From assembly GCF_009870125.1 (NCBI RefSeq), contig NC_046681.1:9499001-9563000 (forward strand): a stretch of DNA of 64,000 nucleotides. Reading direction: 5' to 3'. The notes under the pieces are model-generated. The model ran no database searches and had not been told where the DNA came from. It saw only the letters and a program-made list of their open reading frames with translations. Of the stretch, positions 38,601 through 48,510 are shown piece after piece. Every line of letters starts with the position of its first letter. Position 1 is the stretch's first letter. The position numbers and the translations under genes are program-made. The stretch comes from Drosophila pseudoobscura (lineage: Eukaryota; Arthropoda; Insecta; Diptera; Drosophilidae).

Positions 38601-41600
38601 GTCAGTGCACTGCCGTATATCCCTATATCCGTGTCTACGTGTGTGTGTGTTCAGTGCATTGACAGGACTTGGGGTCATGACTCGTTGGAGAGCTGTGCAA
38701 TTATAAACTGTTCAGGTGGCAGGGGAAACCATCATGGTAATAGATTAGTAGATAAATTAATTAAATGAAAAATCTACTCCTTACATTCCGTTCCTCTGCT
38801 AGGCTATATCCTCCACACACAAAGCCCTGGCTTCGAAATTTATTATTTAATTTATTAGCTTTTTATTGGATTTCAATGCGGTTGGTCCTGCCAGAGTTTA
38901 TTTCATAAAATAAGAAGAAGCCTTGCGACAGAAGGCAACTCAATTAGAGATAATATGATTGTGGGCGTTCTTTCTGTTTAGAAGATTAAATTAGCCAACG
39001 AAAGTATGGCTTTCTTCTTAGAACTCTTAAAGTGGAAAGTGGACAAAGTTGGCGGAGGAAGAACTTGGCAAATCAAACTGAGCAGCTGCATAAACTGCAA
39101 CTGAAATGCAAAAACTTCTGCGACTTTTGTCCACTCAACAACTGTCGACATCTTGAGGCAATTTCAAGGACGCCAGAGGACTCTCTAGGAGTCGCACAAA
39201 GAGCGGCAGTAAAGAAAAGACAACGGAAGCCGGCATCAACTATGAAAATTGGCACATCAAGTGCTTTAAGCGGCAATCGTTTATCTCCGGGCCTGGTTAG
39301 AGGAGATCTCTCCCGGCTATACAGATGTGCCGGCATTAGCTCTGCGACACGACACGACACGACAGCCCAGCCCAGCCAAGGCGAATCGCATTACAAGCCA
39401 AATAAATTTCACGGCACGGTAGCAAGCCAACGAAACAAATGGAATGAAACACGTTCCAGCTCGTATACGTAGAGGTGGATTGAATAGGGGGGCGCAAAGG
39501 GAGGCAGCCAGAGAAGCAGATGCTCCACAAAGTCGTTTAAGGGAATGCATCAATCCTTGAGAACTACGAGTATGCACACAAATCGAACGATAGAAGTGAC
39601 ATATACGCCCAAAAAGATATACTTTGACTTCCGAGTACAGTAGGTAACAAAATATATTTCGAACTACAGATTGCCTCTTGTCAAATGAGGAATTAAAAGT
39701 AAAAGAATTTTATATATTAATCATTTTTAGATGTTTTTGCGCGCATTTTGAAAATAGCATAGTTTTGGAATTTTTGTATGGGCTTATATTCATCTGAGAC
39801 TAAAATGGGATTTAATTATCATATGGAATGAGAGAAATTATTTATTACGCTAAACTAAAGCTTTTAATACATTAGTGTAAAGGTTAAATAATTCCAAAAT
39901 TCAAATTAAATTAAATTATGCGATGAAAGTTTGTTTCGTCTGGAGATCCGTACTACAGATGAAGCAAAATACATAGCCTTTATATAGTCCTGGTCTTGAA
40001 ACTGGAGTAATTGATATCCAACCCAACTATTAGACAGAAAGAGTCTTAATTTTTCTAGAATTTTCCCAGCTCGTAATACTATCAGATTTTCTTGTTATAA
40101 AATTCAGTTTTCGCTTTGGCGGAAATAAAATTAATTGCACAGCCTATGGCCGTATGCCATTTTATGGGACAATGAAAAACTAAGCCATAAGATTGAATAC
40201 AAAATGGGGCAAGACGGAGACGGGTGGATACCGATAGAGCGAGAGAGCGCGACAGGAAGTGAACTTTGTCTGTTGCCTGCTCTGAGGCGCATATTCTAAT
40301 CACCCGAGTCACGCAAATGTCAATGCTGCTGTCAAAGTGTCAATGAAATGTTCAATGGAAATAAAATGCGCAAATAATAGGCGGAAGAGGCGCACAAAAG
40401 CCAACCCGACAGCAAGGGAGAGCCACAGAGAACGAGCAAAAGATAGAGAGAGAGAGAGATGGTGAGGGAGGGGGAGGGGGTGAAGGTGCTGGATGAGTAA
40501 GAGAAAGTTGTGGAAGGCGGAAAAAAAAACTTTTGCCACTTTCTGTTTGCCCTGCTGAACGGTTATTGAAAATATGGCTTATATGGAAATGCTGTGGAAA
40601 ATACGTTTTTCCATAGCTTCTCCTTCGACTTTCTTCTATTTCTCGTCTCCTGTCCCCGTCCTCCTCCACTGGCTCGATGGCCGTCTCCGTCTCCTCTCTG
40701 GTATTTGTTTTATTAATCAGACGCCAAGGCGAGTGTGTCTGTGCGTGCGGAAGTGGTCTAGCGTGCCGCACTTTATTCCTCTTTCTCTCACTCTCCATTT
40801 CGTCCACCGCCAACCCCTCTCAATTAAATTTTACAAGACTTAGGGCCTTCGGCCTTATGCCTCAACTAGTTAGAGGCAACAAAAATTAATAGAGCAAAAA
40901 AAGCCCACTCATTTTTACTGTCACAACGAGCTCGGCTGCGGGTGGGGGCTGGGGGATTATGGTAGTGTATTGTTGGGATTGGATTGGATTGGTCCTAGCC
41001 AGGACCCAGCCGCGTCAGCCATCCTCAGCTGAATATGAGCGCTGAGCTCCGTTCCGGCTATTTGAATTATTGATAATAATAATAATCGTCTGGAAGATCG
41101 CTCTATTGGCCTCCATGTGCAGCACATGTTCATCCAGTGGGTCTTGGGCGCCCACCTTTAGTGCCTTCGGCCACAGAAGCCTCTCTCCGGTTTACGGCAA
41201 CGCTCCCGATGCCAGGATCACGCTTCAATCAAATATCGCCATCCAGGATATGATATGCGCCTCTGTGACATCATCATCCAAGCATCGGACCTTAAGCACT
41301 CACACTAACAATAGGTGGACGACACCAATAACGATATACTATTAACGCCGTTCCCGGCCTCTTCGATTCTCGTCCCTCCTTCCTTTATTTCTTATCCTCC
41401 CCCCCATACACACAACAAAACTGTCCCTTAAATAATTGGCAGCACTGAAAACATGCGATGTTTAAAAATTGCCAGTATTTCGTATTCGAAATATACATAT
41501 TCGTTTAGTTTTAGCCCAATGAAGCAAAGAAGTAAACCAGATTATACCAAATGCAGTGGCGCTCCAGGATGTCATCCTGTCTTGTCTTACTTTGTCTTGA

Positions 41601-41700
41601 ACATTTCATATGTTTCAGCTTTTCAAATTTGCGCCACCGCCCACTAGTAGGCGTTTGGCACGGAAATATATGATGCATTTTTCATACATTTAAGCTTGTG
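35674..41700. other. Intergenic, no supported gene
   Basis: Six kilobases of mixed DNA with CA/GT tracts (35960-35995, 37460-37480, 38638-38652), a CAGT tetranucleotide repeat near 38440-38455, and A/T-rich blocks (39600-40120). Open frames such as 39032-39472 begin with GTG and have no domain-like character. A short stretch at about 41075-41300 reads as protein-like in more than one frame but contains stops in all of them. It may hold regulatory DNA or an old pseudogene. Confidence 0.45.
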
Positions 41701-41779
41701 TCGAGTGACAGACCTAGAATTTAGATGCGGCGGCGAGCTTTTGTCAGACATCGTTTGAAGCTTCGACAAAAAGTTTCAA

Positions 41780-42081
41780 CGGAGCTTTTTGTCCCATCCA
41801 GTGGGACCGCGGAGTGAAAAAATCCAAAATAATATACCGAAAATTATAAAATATATCGATTTGATTTCAGCTCGTCAATCGTCTTTTCGACGCATCTCTA
41901 TGCACAGCTTCTTGCCATTTTCTTTCCGTGAAAATTGCGAAGTTCAAATATTTTGCGAGGGAGGCTCACTTAAAGTGAAAAACAAAATATTAAAATTTAA
42001 TTTCCTGTTCAGATTCCTGGTGACAAAACACTTAACAGAACACTCAAAAATCAAGTTTCCGATTTACAGCATCAGAGCTCG
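41780..42081 (+). other. Probable 5' UTR exon of the repeat-protein gene (donor at 42082)
   Basis: A good donor, CTCG|GTAAGT, at 42081/42082 faces the acceptor ttttactttcag that ends at 42806, four bases before the start codon at 42810. The implied intron is 725 bp. The upstream boundary of the exon is not determined. Inferred from splice signals only. Confidence 0.35.
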
Positions 42082-42246
42082 GTAAGTCTTTGAAAACCCT
42101 TTGAAACACTTTTGCAGGAGTTCGAATGGAATTTTTGTATAATATTCTTTAAAAGGGACAAATGAGCATTAGGTGAGAGGGGCATATTTTGGTTGGCTCC
42201 AGCACACGCATCCGCTACATAAAACCTGAACACTGTCGTCTCTAAC

Positions 42247-42408
42247 CTAAAATCGGTCTCTGCTGTGCGTGAGAACATACATACAAATGTAATGGTGATA
42301 TTCGACTAGACTTGGCTTGAACAAACTGGAAGGTGGGGTGCGATCGCACTCCAGGTCTTCCACATCGACGGCCAATTGCTGGCGCTGCAGCTTTATGCGC
42401 GTGCGCAT
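42247..42408 (-). pseudogene. Candidate coding fragment, 53 codons, unknown family
   Basis: The minus strand is open from an ATG at 42408 to TAG. The first two thirds read like ordinary protein (RTRIKLQRQQLAVDVEDLEC, then a Pro/Ser-rich link and SLVEYHH) before running into low-quality sequence. It lies in the inferred 5' intron of the repeat-protein gene. It could be a leftover exon of a lost gene or chance. I do not recognise it. Confidence 0.2.
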
Positions 42409-42809
42409 GGAACAGATGCTCGGGGGCAGGTGGTCCCCACTCTGGCCTCGAAATTGCTGCAACTATGAGAGCGATATATGGCCACACTGCGTATGAGTTA
42501 AAGCGGCAACTGGTCTGATAGGCAGCCTCTGCTCACATTTGGTAAGAGCCAGAATCATGGTTGGCTCAAAACAGCCACACAGACTGGCTCTTCGGAGGGC
42601 GAACGGCTTCCGATCAATCCCTCTCTCTCTTTTTCGGACGTGTGGGTGGTTGCGTGTGGCGGGGCCAGCCACTCCCTCACACATGAAGCCCATTAGCTCC
42701 TCTTATGGAGCACCTATCCGCCATATTCATGACTCGATGTTTGGGATTATCTTGTGGGTCCAACGTCCAACGCTCCTGCCATTGATTTTTTCCATTTTAC
42801 TTTCAGATA

Positions 42810-43388
42810 ATGAATCAAGAAAATAAGCCACCGATGACTTGGGTGCCCGCCGGACAGGGTGGTTCATTTGTCGGCTCTACTTGGGGGATCCCCCCATATG
42901 CAAGAGCTGTCTTTGTGCCTGCCGGGCAGGGTGAGCCATACGCAGGCGCATGGGTCCCCAACGGACTGATTGAACAAACTGTAGGCGCCTGCGTGCCCGC
43001 CATACTGATTGCACCATCTGCAGGCGTCTGGGTGTCTACCGGACAGAGTGGTCCATACGCAGGCGTCTGGGTGCCCGTCGGACTAATCGGACCATATGCA
43101 GGCGCCTTGGTGCCCGCCGGAATGAATGGACCATATGCAAGCGCCTTGGGACCCACCGGGCAGGGTGCGCCATACGCAGGCCCATGGGTCCCCAACGGAC
43201 GGATTGAACCATCTTCAGGCTCATGGGGATCCACCGGGCAGGCTGGACGACCAGCTCCACAAAATCGTCATCAAAAGCGTCAGTTACTACGCTCCACCTA
43301 TGTTCCTTATTCCCATCAGCTGGAGAAGGAATTCGAGGAGGACGTCGCAGCTTATAGCAATATATCCTCAGTCGACAAGAGCTTGTAA
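42810..43388 (+). CDS. Orphan protein with 13-residue tandem repeats (192 aa)
   Basis: The frame starts at ATG 42810, directly after a 3' splice site, and ends at TAA. Residues about 10-140 are roughly nine degenerate 13-residue repeats of the form V-P-x-G-x-x-G-P-Y-A-G-x-W (39 nt each). A basic/polar tail follows (RPAPQNRHQKRQLL, then STYVPYSHQLEKEFEEDVAA). There is no signal peptide or transmembrane segment. The Pro/Gly/Tyr/Trp repeats suggest an extended or structural polypeptide, but no function can be assigned. The opposite strand is also open because of the repeat periodicity, and I prefer the plus strand for its ATG, acceptor and non-repetitive tail. Probably a young, lineage-restricted gene. 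Confidence 0.55.
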   Translation: MNQENKPPMTWVPAGQGGSFVGSTWGIPPYARAVFVPAGQGEPYAGAWVPNGLIEQTVGACVPAILIAPSAGVWVSTGQSGPYAGVWVPVGLIGPYAGALVPAGMNGPYASALGPTGQGAPYAGPWVPNGRIEPSSGSWGSTGQAGRPAPQNRHQKRQLLRSTYVPYSHQLEKEFEEDVAAYSNISSVDKSL

Positions 43389-43563
43389 CCGCGGGTGAAT
43401 TGCCGTGCACGCGAAATTCCGCTGCACAACCCACAACCAGAGCAATAACTTAACTATTAATCGAAATACCATAGAGAAAACTTAACTGGTCTTTTTATTT
43501 ACGACATTATTTACTAAGGCTAGTATTTATTATTACTGGATTACCATTCCAGTCCTGTCGCAG

Positions 43564-44488
43564 CTTCACATTCGAATCTATGGCTATTGGACACGCCGCA
43601 TTGGACACGGTTGCGTCTGCGCAATCCTTTTGATAACCTCATCGCTCATTCGTAATGTGAGCAGGCAACTCAGCTGTTTTTGTGTATATCGAAGTCGATT
43701 GCTCGACTCGTGGCAAATTATATTGAAATCGCCATATAAATTCCTATATCAGAATGTGTAACCCCCACAATAAGAAGTCGAACAAAAAAAAATGCAAGGA
43801 ACCCGGGCAAAAGAATGTGAGTAGATAAAACCGATGGGGACACGCAAAAAATGTCTCGCTGCTAATAAATTACCACGCAGAAGCCGACACAGAAGCGGAC
43901 ACAGGAAAAAGAGCACGTGTCGGGTTTTCTAGACCGTGGGATATCAGAGGTGCAGAAAGATGACGGCGTGCGTAAGCAGAAGATCTACGAAGATTTCGTC
44001 GATTTTTATGAGGGCGCTGGACTCTGGACTGGATATTCTGCACCACCGTACCAGATAATGTGCTCGCGGACTATGAGCAGACGTTCAAGACGATCGGGAG
44101 CAATATGAAGTATACGTGATGCTCTATCCCACTCTGGCCATTGCTTACCTGCAAATGCTTACCTGTGGGGCGGAAAGTTGCAGAGGGCTATATCCTTCGT
44201 GGGCAGGAACAAGCACGAGCTGGACGACTCGTACAAGAGGCGCATCGAGAAGCTCAAGCTGATCCGCAAGCCACTGGACGTGCCACAAAGAGCCCTGGAA
44301 CTGCTAAGTGGTGCGGACAAAGTGAAGTTCTGCATGCTCAAGAGCACCTTCAACCAATTCAAGGTACTCGAATGGCAGCATTCGCCGAATGGGCACCTGA
44401 AGCGGTATTTGGACCACTTCGAAATCCTAACTTACGATGATGACAAGATACCCCAGGAGCAGACCCTCCGAGATCGTCCTTTGCCCCC
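43564..44488 (+). repeat. Inverted duplication, left arm
   Basis: This segment matches 47243-48216 in the opposite orientation, with several small indels. It includes about 190 bp upstream of the TAF5-like start, exon 1, the first intron and the 5' part of exon 2. The match ends at GTCCTTTGCCC (44488). The two arms flank the Prosalpha3-like gene with a spacer of about 2.75 kb. Confidence 0.85.
43754..44488 (+). pseudogene. Truncated copy of the TAF5-like gene
   Basis: Exon 1 (43754-43816, 21 codons) is intact and splices in frame at GTGAGT/cacgcag to exon 2 at 43881. After that the copy is broken: near 44028 an altered and shortened segment changes GLGPIQQR to GLWTGYS and shifts the frame, about 28 bases are missing near 44100 (the segment encoding KITEEMVDFR in the other copy), and GCTTACCTG is partly duplicated near 44146-44162. 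It ends abruptly at 44488, before the WD40 region. It covers the TAF5 NTD2-like helical domain only. It is a pseudogene as protein, but transcription from it would run through the proteasome gene and antisense into the longer copy. Confidence 0.75.
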
Positions 44489-44603
44489 CTTTGTACATAT
44501 ATGTGCATAATAATTGCTAGATTTAGGGTCTTCTCTTTCTTTCAAATACCACCTCTTAGAATCTGTAGTACATGTAGGTTTATGTGTTTAGGGACTGTAT
44601 CCC

Positions 44604-45344
44604 CTAGTTGGCATCCCCTCCTTTTGTATACTTTTCGGTCAGCTTCTCCACATCGCTCATCTCAAGAAGAGTGTAGATGCAGCAGCCATCACTTGCGCGG
44701 TGCAAGGTGGACATCTCCAACTTGTTCGGAATCAGATTAGCGGTGCCCAGAGTGCAGTCCAGTACCTTCATGGCAAGGTCTTTGGCTTCTTCCAGACTAA
44801 TGGATACTTCGGGGTCTATCTCCTGCTCCAGCAGGGAGCTGGCGACGTCAAAGTCATGGCCAGCGGCAGTAGCCTTCCAGCCACTGTAGTTGCCGCTGGG
44901 ATCGGAATTGTACAGCTGGTAGCCATAGACTTCGTCCCAGCCCATGTACAGAATGGAAACGCCGAAGGGCCGCCTGCCGCCCCACTGAGTGTAGGACTGC
45001 TTGACGTCGCATATATCGGCCACGAGTCCCTCACATGGAATCGTTTCTCCATAGTTAAATCTGAAGCGTTGGGCTGAAATTCGCATCTCATCAATCAGTT
45101 TCGTGGCATCGGCTGAGACTCCGGCCCAGGTGCAAGCCACGTTGCTAGCCAAGCGAAACATCTTTCCCGATGGCCCGCCGACGAGTCGACTGTTGCAGCG
45201 TTCCGCGGCTAGCAAAACGCCATCAGCGGCAACTAAGCCCAGGCACAGGTTGGAAGCGCAGACGGCCTCCATGGCATATTCCACTTGGTAGAGGCGGCCC
45301 TCTGGCGAAAACTGAACGGCTCGGGGATCATACAGACGTGCCAT
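44604..45344 (-). CDS. Proteasome alpha subunit, Prosalpha3-like paralogue (246 aa)
   Basis: An intronless frame from ATG 45344 to TAG. It carries the alpha-subunit N-terminal signature FSPEGRLYQVEYAMEA and the conserved RRPFGVSILYMGWD and SDPSGNYSGWKA motifs. These, and the start MARLYDPRAVQFS, match the alpha-4/PSMA4 type called Prosalpha3 in Drosophila. The product would sit in the outer ring of the 20S core. Differences from the housekeeping subunit recalled from memory: loop residues around AAERCNSRLVGGPSGK are shortened, many conserved positions are changed, and the Lys-rich C-terminal tail is absent (it ends KYTKGGDAN). It resembles the testis-specific alpha paralogues known in flies, but may be an independent duplicate. 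The open frame upstream to 45440 has no ATG, so 45344 is the start. Confidence 0.85.
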   Translation of the reverse strand: MARLYDPRAVQFSPEGRLYQVEYAMEAVCASNLCLGLVAADGVLLAAERCNSRLVGGPSGKMFRLASNVACTWAGVSADATKLIDEMRISAQRFRFNYGETIPCEGLVADICDVKQSYTQWGGRRPFGVSILYMGWDEVYGYQLYNSDPSGNYSGWKATAAGHDFDVASSLLEQEIDPEVSISLEEAKDLAMKVLDCTLGTANLIPNKLEMSTLHRASDGCCIYTLLEMSDVEKLTEKYTKGGDAN

Positions 45345-45616
45345 CGTACGCGTATACGAGTTTATATTGTAAAATGGCAGAAAAGATTCTCCAATAAGAA
45401 TAACAAACCGGTTATAGAGTTCTGTCCGTTTCAATAACAAATTTTGACAAAAATTGATTGGGGAAAATCCGATGAAACAATCCCTTACAGTAGGTGATTT
45501 TCAAACATATCCAACGTAGGGTATTCTATGCCTAGGTTAATACTTCAGTATTTTCCCTCACTTTTATTTCCTATTCCTTCCGATTTGGTCAGGCAGTGCA
45601 CTCTTCCACGCGTTTA

Positions 45617-45671
<55 letters not shown>

Positions 45672-46320
45672 ACACACACACACTCCACCTCGTTCAGTGT
45701 GCGTGGTCTGGAGGAGGGGAGCGATATAAGACCTAAAGAATACATGAAGACTTAAAGATTTAAAATTTGTATTTCATATTTATATTCCCTACCAATTCCG
45801 CTACACTTCCAATGGGGACTCAGAGAAGGCACAAGAAATAAAACTGCTACAAGTTGCTGAAGCTAAAAAAGGCGTGGAAAGGTAAAAGAAAGACAATGTG
45901 TCTGGACTCATGATAATTGTTGAGAATTAAATATAGCACATTCCTTGGGCATCTCCATAACATTGTAATCAATTATACACATGTTCATCAAAATGTGTGT
46001 CCTCAATGGAAAATAATAAATAAAAGCCATTGAAAATTTTCCTAAAAGCAAAAAATTTAATGCAAGATATTATTCAGTTTTTATTTAAGTTGAATAATTA
46101 TGGATGTACATTCATAGAGTCGACAGTGCTTTCCATCGATGGCTCGATCCAGCGTCTTGTTCCAAGCGGCGACTCTGACACTGTAATAGAATAAACCAAA
46201 AGAATATTATTAATTTAAGAACGTAATTTAACTGATTTCGTGTATTCGTACCCCTTAAATCATTTCGCTGCATTTAAAGTATTTTGATTTGTGCGTTAAA
46301 CTCTTTTATTTTTTAAGAAT
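45345..46320. other. Spacer between the proteasome-like and TAF5-like genes
   Basis: About 1 kb containing a long CT/CA microsatellite (45622-45683) and A/T-rich DNA. It includes the 5' region of the proteasome-like gene and the 3' region of the TAF5-like gene. No other gene is visible. Confidence 0.5.
45622..45683. repeat. (CT)n followed by (CA)n microsatellite
   Basis: About 42 bases of CT, then a short CTTTCT interruption and CA repeats. It lies about 280 bp upstream of the proteasome-like start codon. On the minus strand it reads GA, a possible GAGA-factor target. Confidence 0.9.
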
Positions 46321-48000
46321 TTATCTGGCAATGGCAATCAGGCGATTGCGATCGGCGAACCCACTTTTAAGGAAAATTCCATTTCGCGTGGTCTGAACCG
46401 TGCTGATTAGCAACTGATCAATGATGGCTTTATTGGGTGATATCTCCATCTCGGGGCACTTGACGAGAAGCTGAAAGTCAAAAGTACTCAGGTGGCAGTC
46501 CTTGTCCCAAACAACCATCAGATTGTTGCAGTGGGAGAAACCTATCGATTCAATCATTGCGTTGTGCCGGGTCATGCAGTGTACCATTCGCTCGTTGGTT
46601 GTGTCCCAAACAATGATCAGGTCATCTCGGCCACCAGAGACCAGGAAGCGCCCGCACACGGAGTACGCCAGGGCCTTGATGGGGGCCCTGTGGCCGCGGA
46701 AGAGGCGCATTTGAGCGCGGGTGTCGTAGTTCCAGATTCTGACGGTGGCGTCTGCCGATCCCGTGGCCAGGTACTCTCCATTCGGATGGAAGAGTCAAAT
46801 CTCCAATCGTCCCAGGTGACCCAAGAATTCAAAAAGGGGCTCTGTGGAGGCCACTCCCCACACGCGCGCCACATTGTCGTTTGAGGCGGTGGCAAAGTGG
46901 CAGCCCCTCGGGGCGAACGCCAAACAGATGGCCCCGTGGTGCACATAGACAGTCTTGCAAAGCGCAGTGCGTGGGCACCACAGTCGCATGGTGCGGTCAG
47001 CCGAGGAGGTGAGCAGGTAGCTGTCTCCAGGAGAAAAGCCACAGGCCAGGACCGGCTTCTGGTGGGCGGAAATCAACGTCTCCCTTCGCAGGCTGTTCAC
47101 GTCTTGCCAGTCCTTGCTCACGGCCACGACGTGGACCCTGCCGGGGCGAGGGCACGGCCTTGTTCATGATAAGGCTGGGCAGCTTTTTCCGGTCGAACGG
47201 ACAGTCCGGAATAACGTCCCTGTAAGCCCAGGCAAATGGCGCGGGCAAAGGACGATCTCGGAGGGTCTGCTCCTGGGGTATCTTGTCATCATCGTAAGTT
47301 AGGATTTCGAAGTGGTCCAAATACCGCTTCAGGTGCCCATTCGGCGAATGCTGCCATTCGAGTACCTTGAATTGGTTGAAGGTGCTCTTGAGCATGCAGA
47401 ACTTCACTTTGTCCGCACCACTTAGCAGTTCCAGGGCTCTTTGTGGCACTTCCAGTGGCTTGCGGATGAGCTTGAGCTTCTCGATGCGCCTCTTGTACGA
47501 GTCGTCCAGCTCGTGCTTGTTCCTGCCCACGAAGGATATAGCCCTCTGCAACTTTCCGCTCCACAGGTAAGCAATGGCCAGAGTGGGATAGAGCATCACG
47601 TATACTTCATACTTACGAAAGTCAACCATTTCCTCGGTGATCTTCCCGATCGTCTTGAACGTCTGCTCATAGTCCACGAGCACCTTATCTGGTACGGTGG
47701 TGCAGAATATCCTTTGCTGGATCGGTCCGAGTCCAGCGCCCTCATAAAAATCGACGAAATCTTCGTAGATCTTCTGCTTACGCACGCCGTCATCTTTCTG
47801 CACCTCTGATATCCCACGGTCTAGAAAACCCGACACGTGCTCTTTTTCCTGTGTCAGCTTCTGTGTCGGCTTCTGCGTGGTAATTTATTAGCAGCGAGAC
47901 AATTTTTGCGTGTCCCCATCGGTTTTATCTACTCACATTCTTGTGCCCGGGTTCCTTGCATTTTTTTTTTGTTCGACTTCTTATTGTGGGGGTTACCCAT
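46321..48000 (-). pseudogene. TAF5-like (cannonball/wda-type) WD40 gene with three lesions
   Basis: Exon 1 is 47937-48000 and exon 2 runs from 47872 to TAA at 46321. Exon 2 encodes a TAF5-type NTD2 helical domain (EVYVMLYPTLAIAYLWSGKL, HELDDSYKRRIEKL) and then about five WD40 repeats (SADRTMRLW, SNDNVARVW, SADATVRIW, GRDDLIIVWD). TAF5-family proteins scaffold TFIID, SAGA or, for cannonball, a testis TFIID-like complex. Three breaks are visible: a run of ten A in exon 1, one more than in the inverted copy, which puts exon 1 out of frame; a one-base shift near 47130-47160 between NTD2 and the first WD repeat; and an in-frame TGA at 46795-46797 inside the third WD repeat, after GHLGRLEI. The reading resumes perfectly after each. 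Probably a recently decayed gene; assembly error in the A-run is possible. Confidence 0.75.
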
Positions 48001-48216
48001 TCTGATATAGGAATTTATAGGGCGATTTCAATATAATTTTTCACGAGTCGTTCTAGAAATGGGGAAACAGGGTTTCCATAGTTGCAATCGATATACACAA
48101 AAACAGCTGAGTTGCCAGCTTACATTACGAATGAGCGATGAGGTTATCAAAATGATTGCGCAGACGCAACCGTGTACAATGCGACGTGTCCAATAGCCAT
48201 AGATTCGAATGTGAAG
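47243..48216 (-). repeat. Inverted duplication, right arm
   Basis: This is the partner of 43564-44488. It contains the 5' flank, exon 1, intron and 5' part of exon 2 of the longer TAF5-like gene. The upstream flank diverges more than the exons, with a substituted block near 48040-48085. Confidence 0.85.
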
Positions 48217-48341
48217 ACAGAGCACTGCAATTAGAAAATTGCAAACGCCAGCGTAATTTAAATTCCGTCGAAAGCCGGAGTATGTATACTTAATTCAATT
48301 GAATAATTTCCAATTAGAGATGTAAAATTACTCGCGAAACC

Positions 48342-48381
48342 ATCGATACGATACGTTGTGAAAACGTATCGAACATCGATA
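48342..48381. promoter_or_regulatory. DRE/BEAF-type ATCGATA cluster in the divergent promoter
   Basis: Two ATCGATA elements (48342-48348 and 48375-48381) and two further CGATAC/GTATCG motifs form an imperfect inverted repeat of about 40 bp. ATCGATA matches the DREF site core, and paired CGATA motifs are bound by BEAF-32. The cluster lies 130 bp upstream of the SPS1-like start codon and about 340 bp from the divergent TAF5-like start, so it could drive one or both genes. Another ATCGATA is at about 48088-48094. Confidence 0.5.
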
Positions 48382-48510
48382 AGATTAGCAAAATCATAGC
48401 TTCATTGGACGTGTGCTTCATTGCTTTGGCGTTTCCATTTCCGTCAAAAATTTGCACAACAGGAATTTTTCCGAGTTTTCCGTACAAGTTTCAATTGAAA
48501 AATAAGTAAA

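Noticed and set aside
39032..39472. A 146-codon plus-strand open frame
   Set aside because: It begins with GTG, has no family resemblance or splice signals, and its composition is that of surrounding intergenic DNA.
42815..43234. Long minus-strand frame antisense to the repeat protein
   Set aside because: It is the shadow of the 39-nt repeat. The plus strand has the ATG next to an acceptor and a non-repetitive C-terminus.
46795..46797. TGA as a selenocysteine codon in the TAF5-like gene
   Set aside because: TAF5-family proteins are not selenoproteins, no SECIS-like element was sought successfully downstream, and the gene has two other lesions. Nearness to an SPS1-like gene is coincidental.
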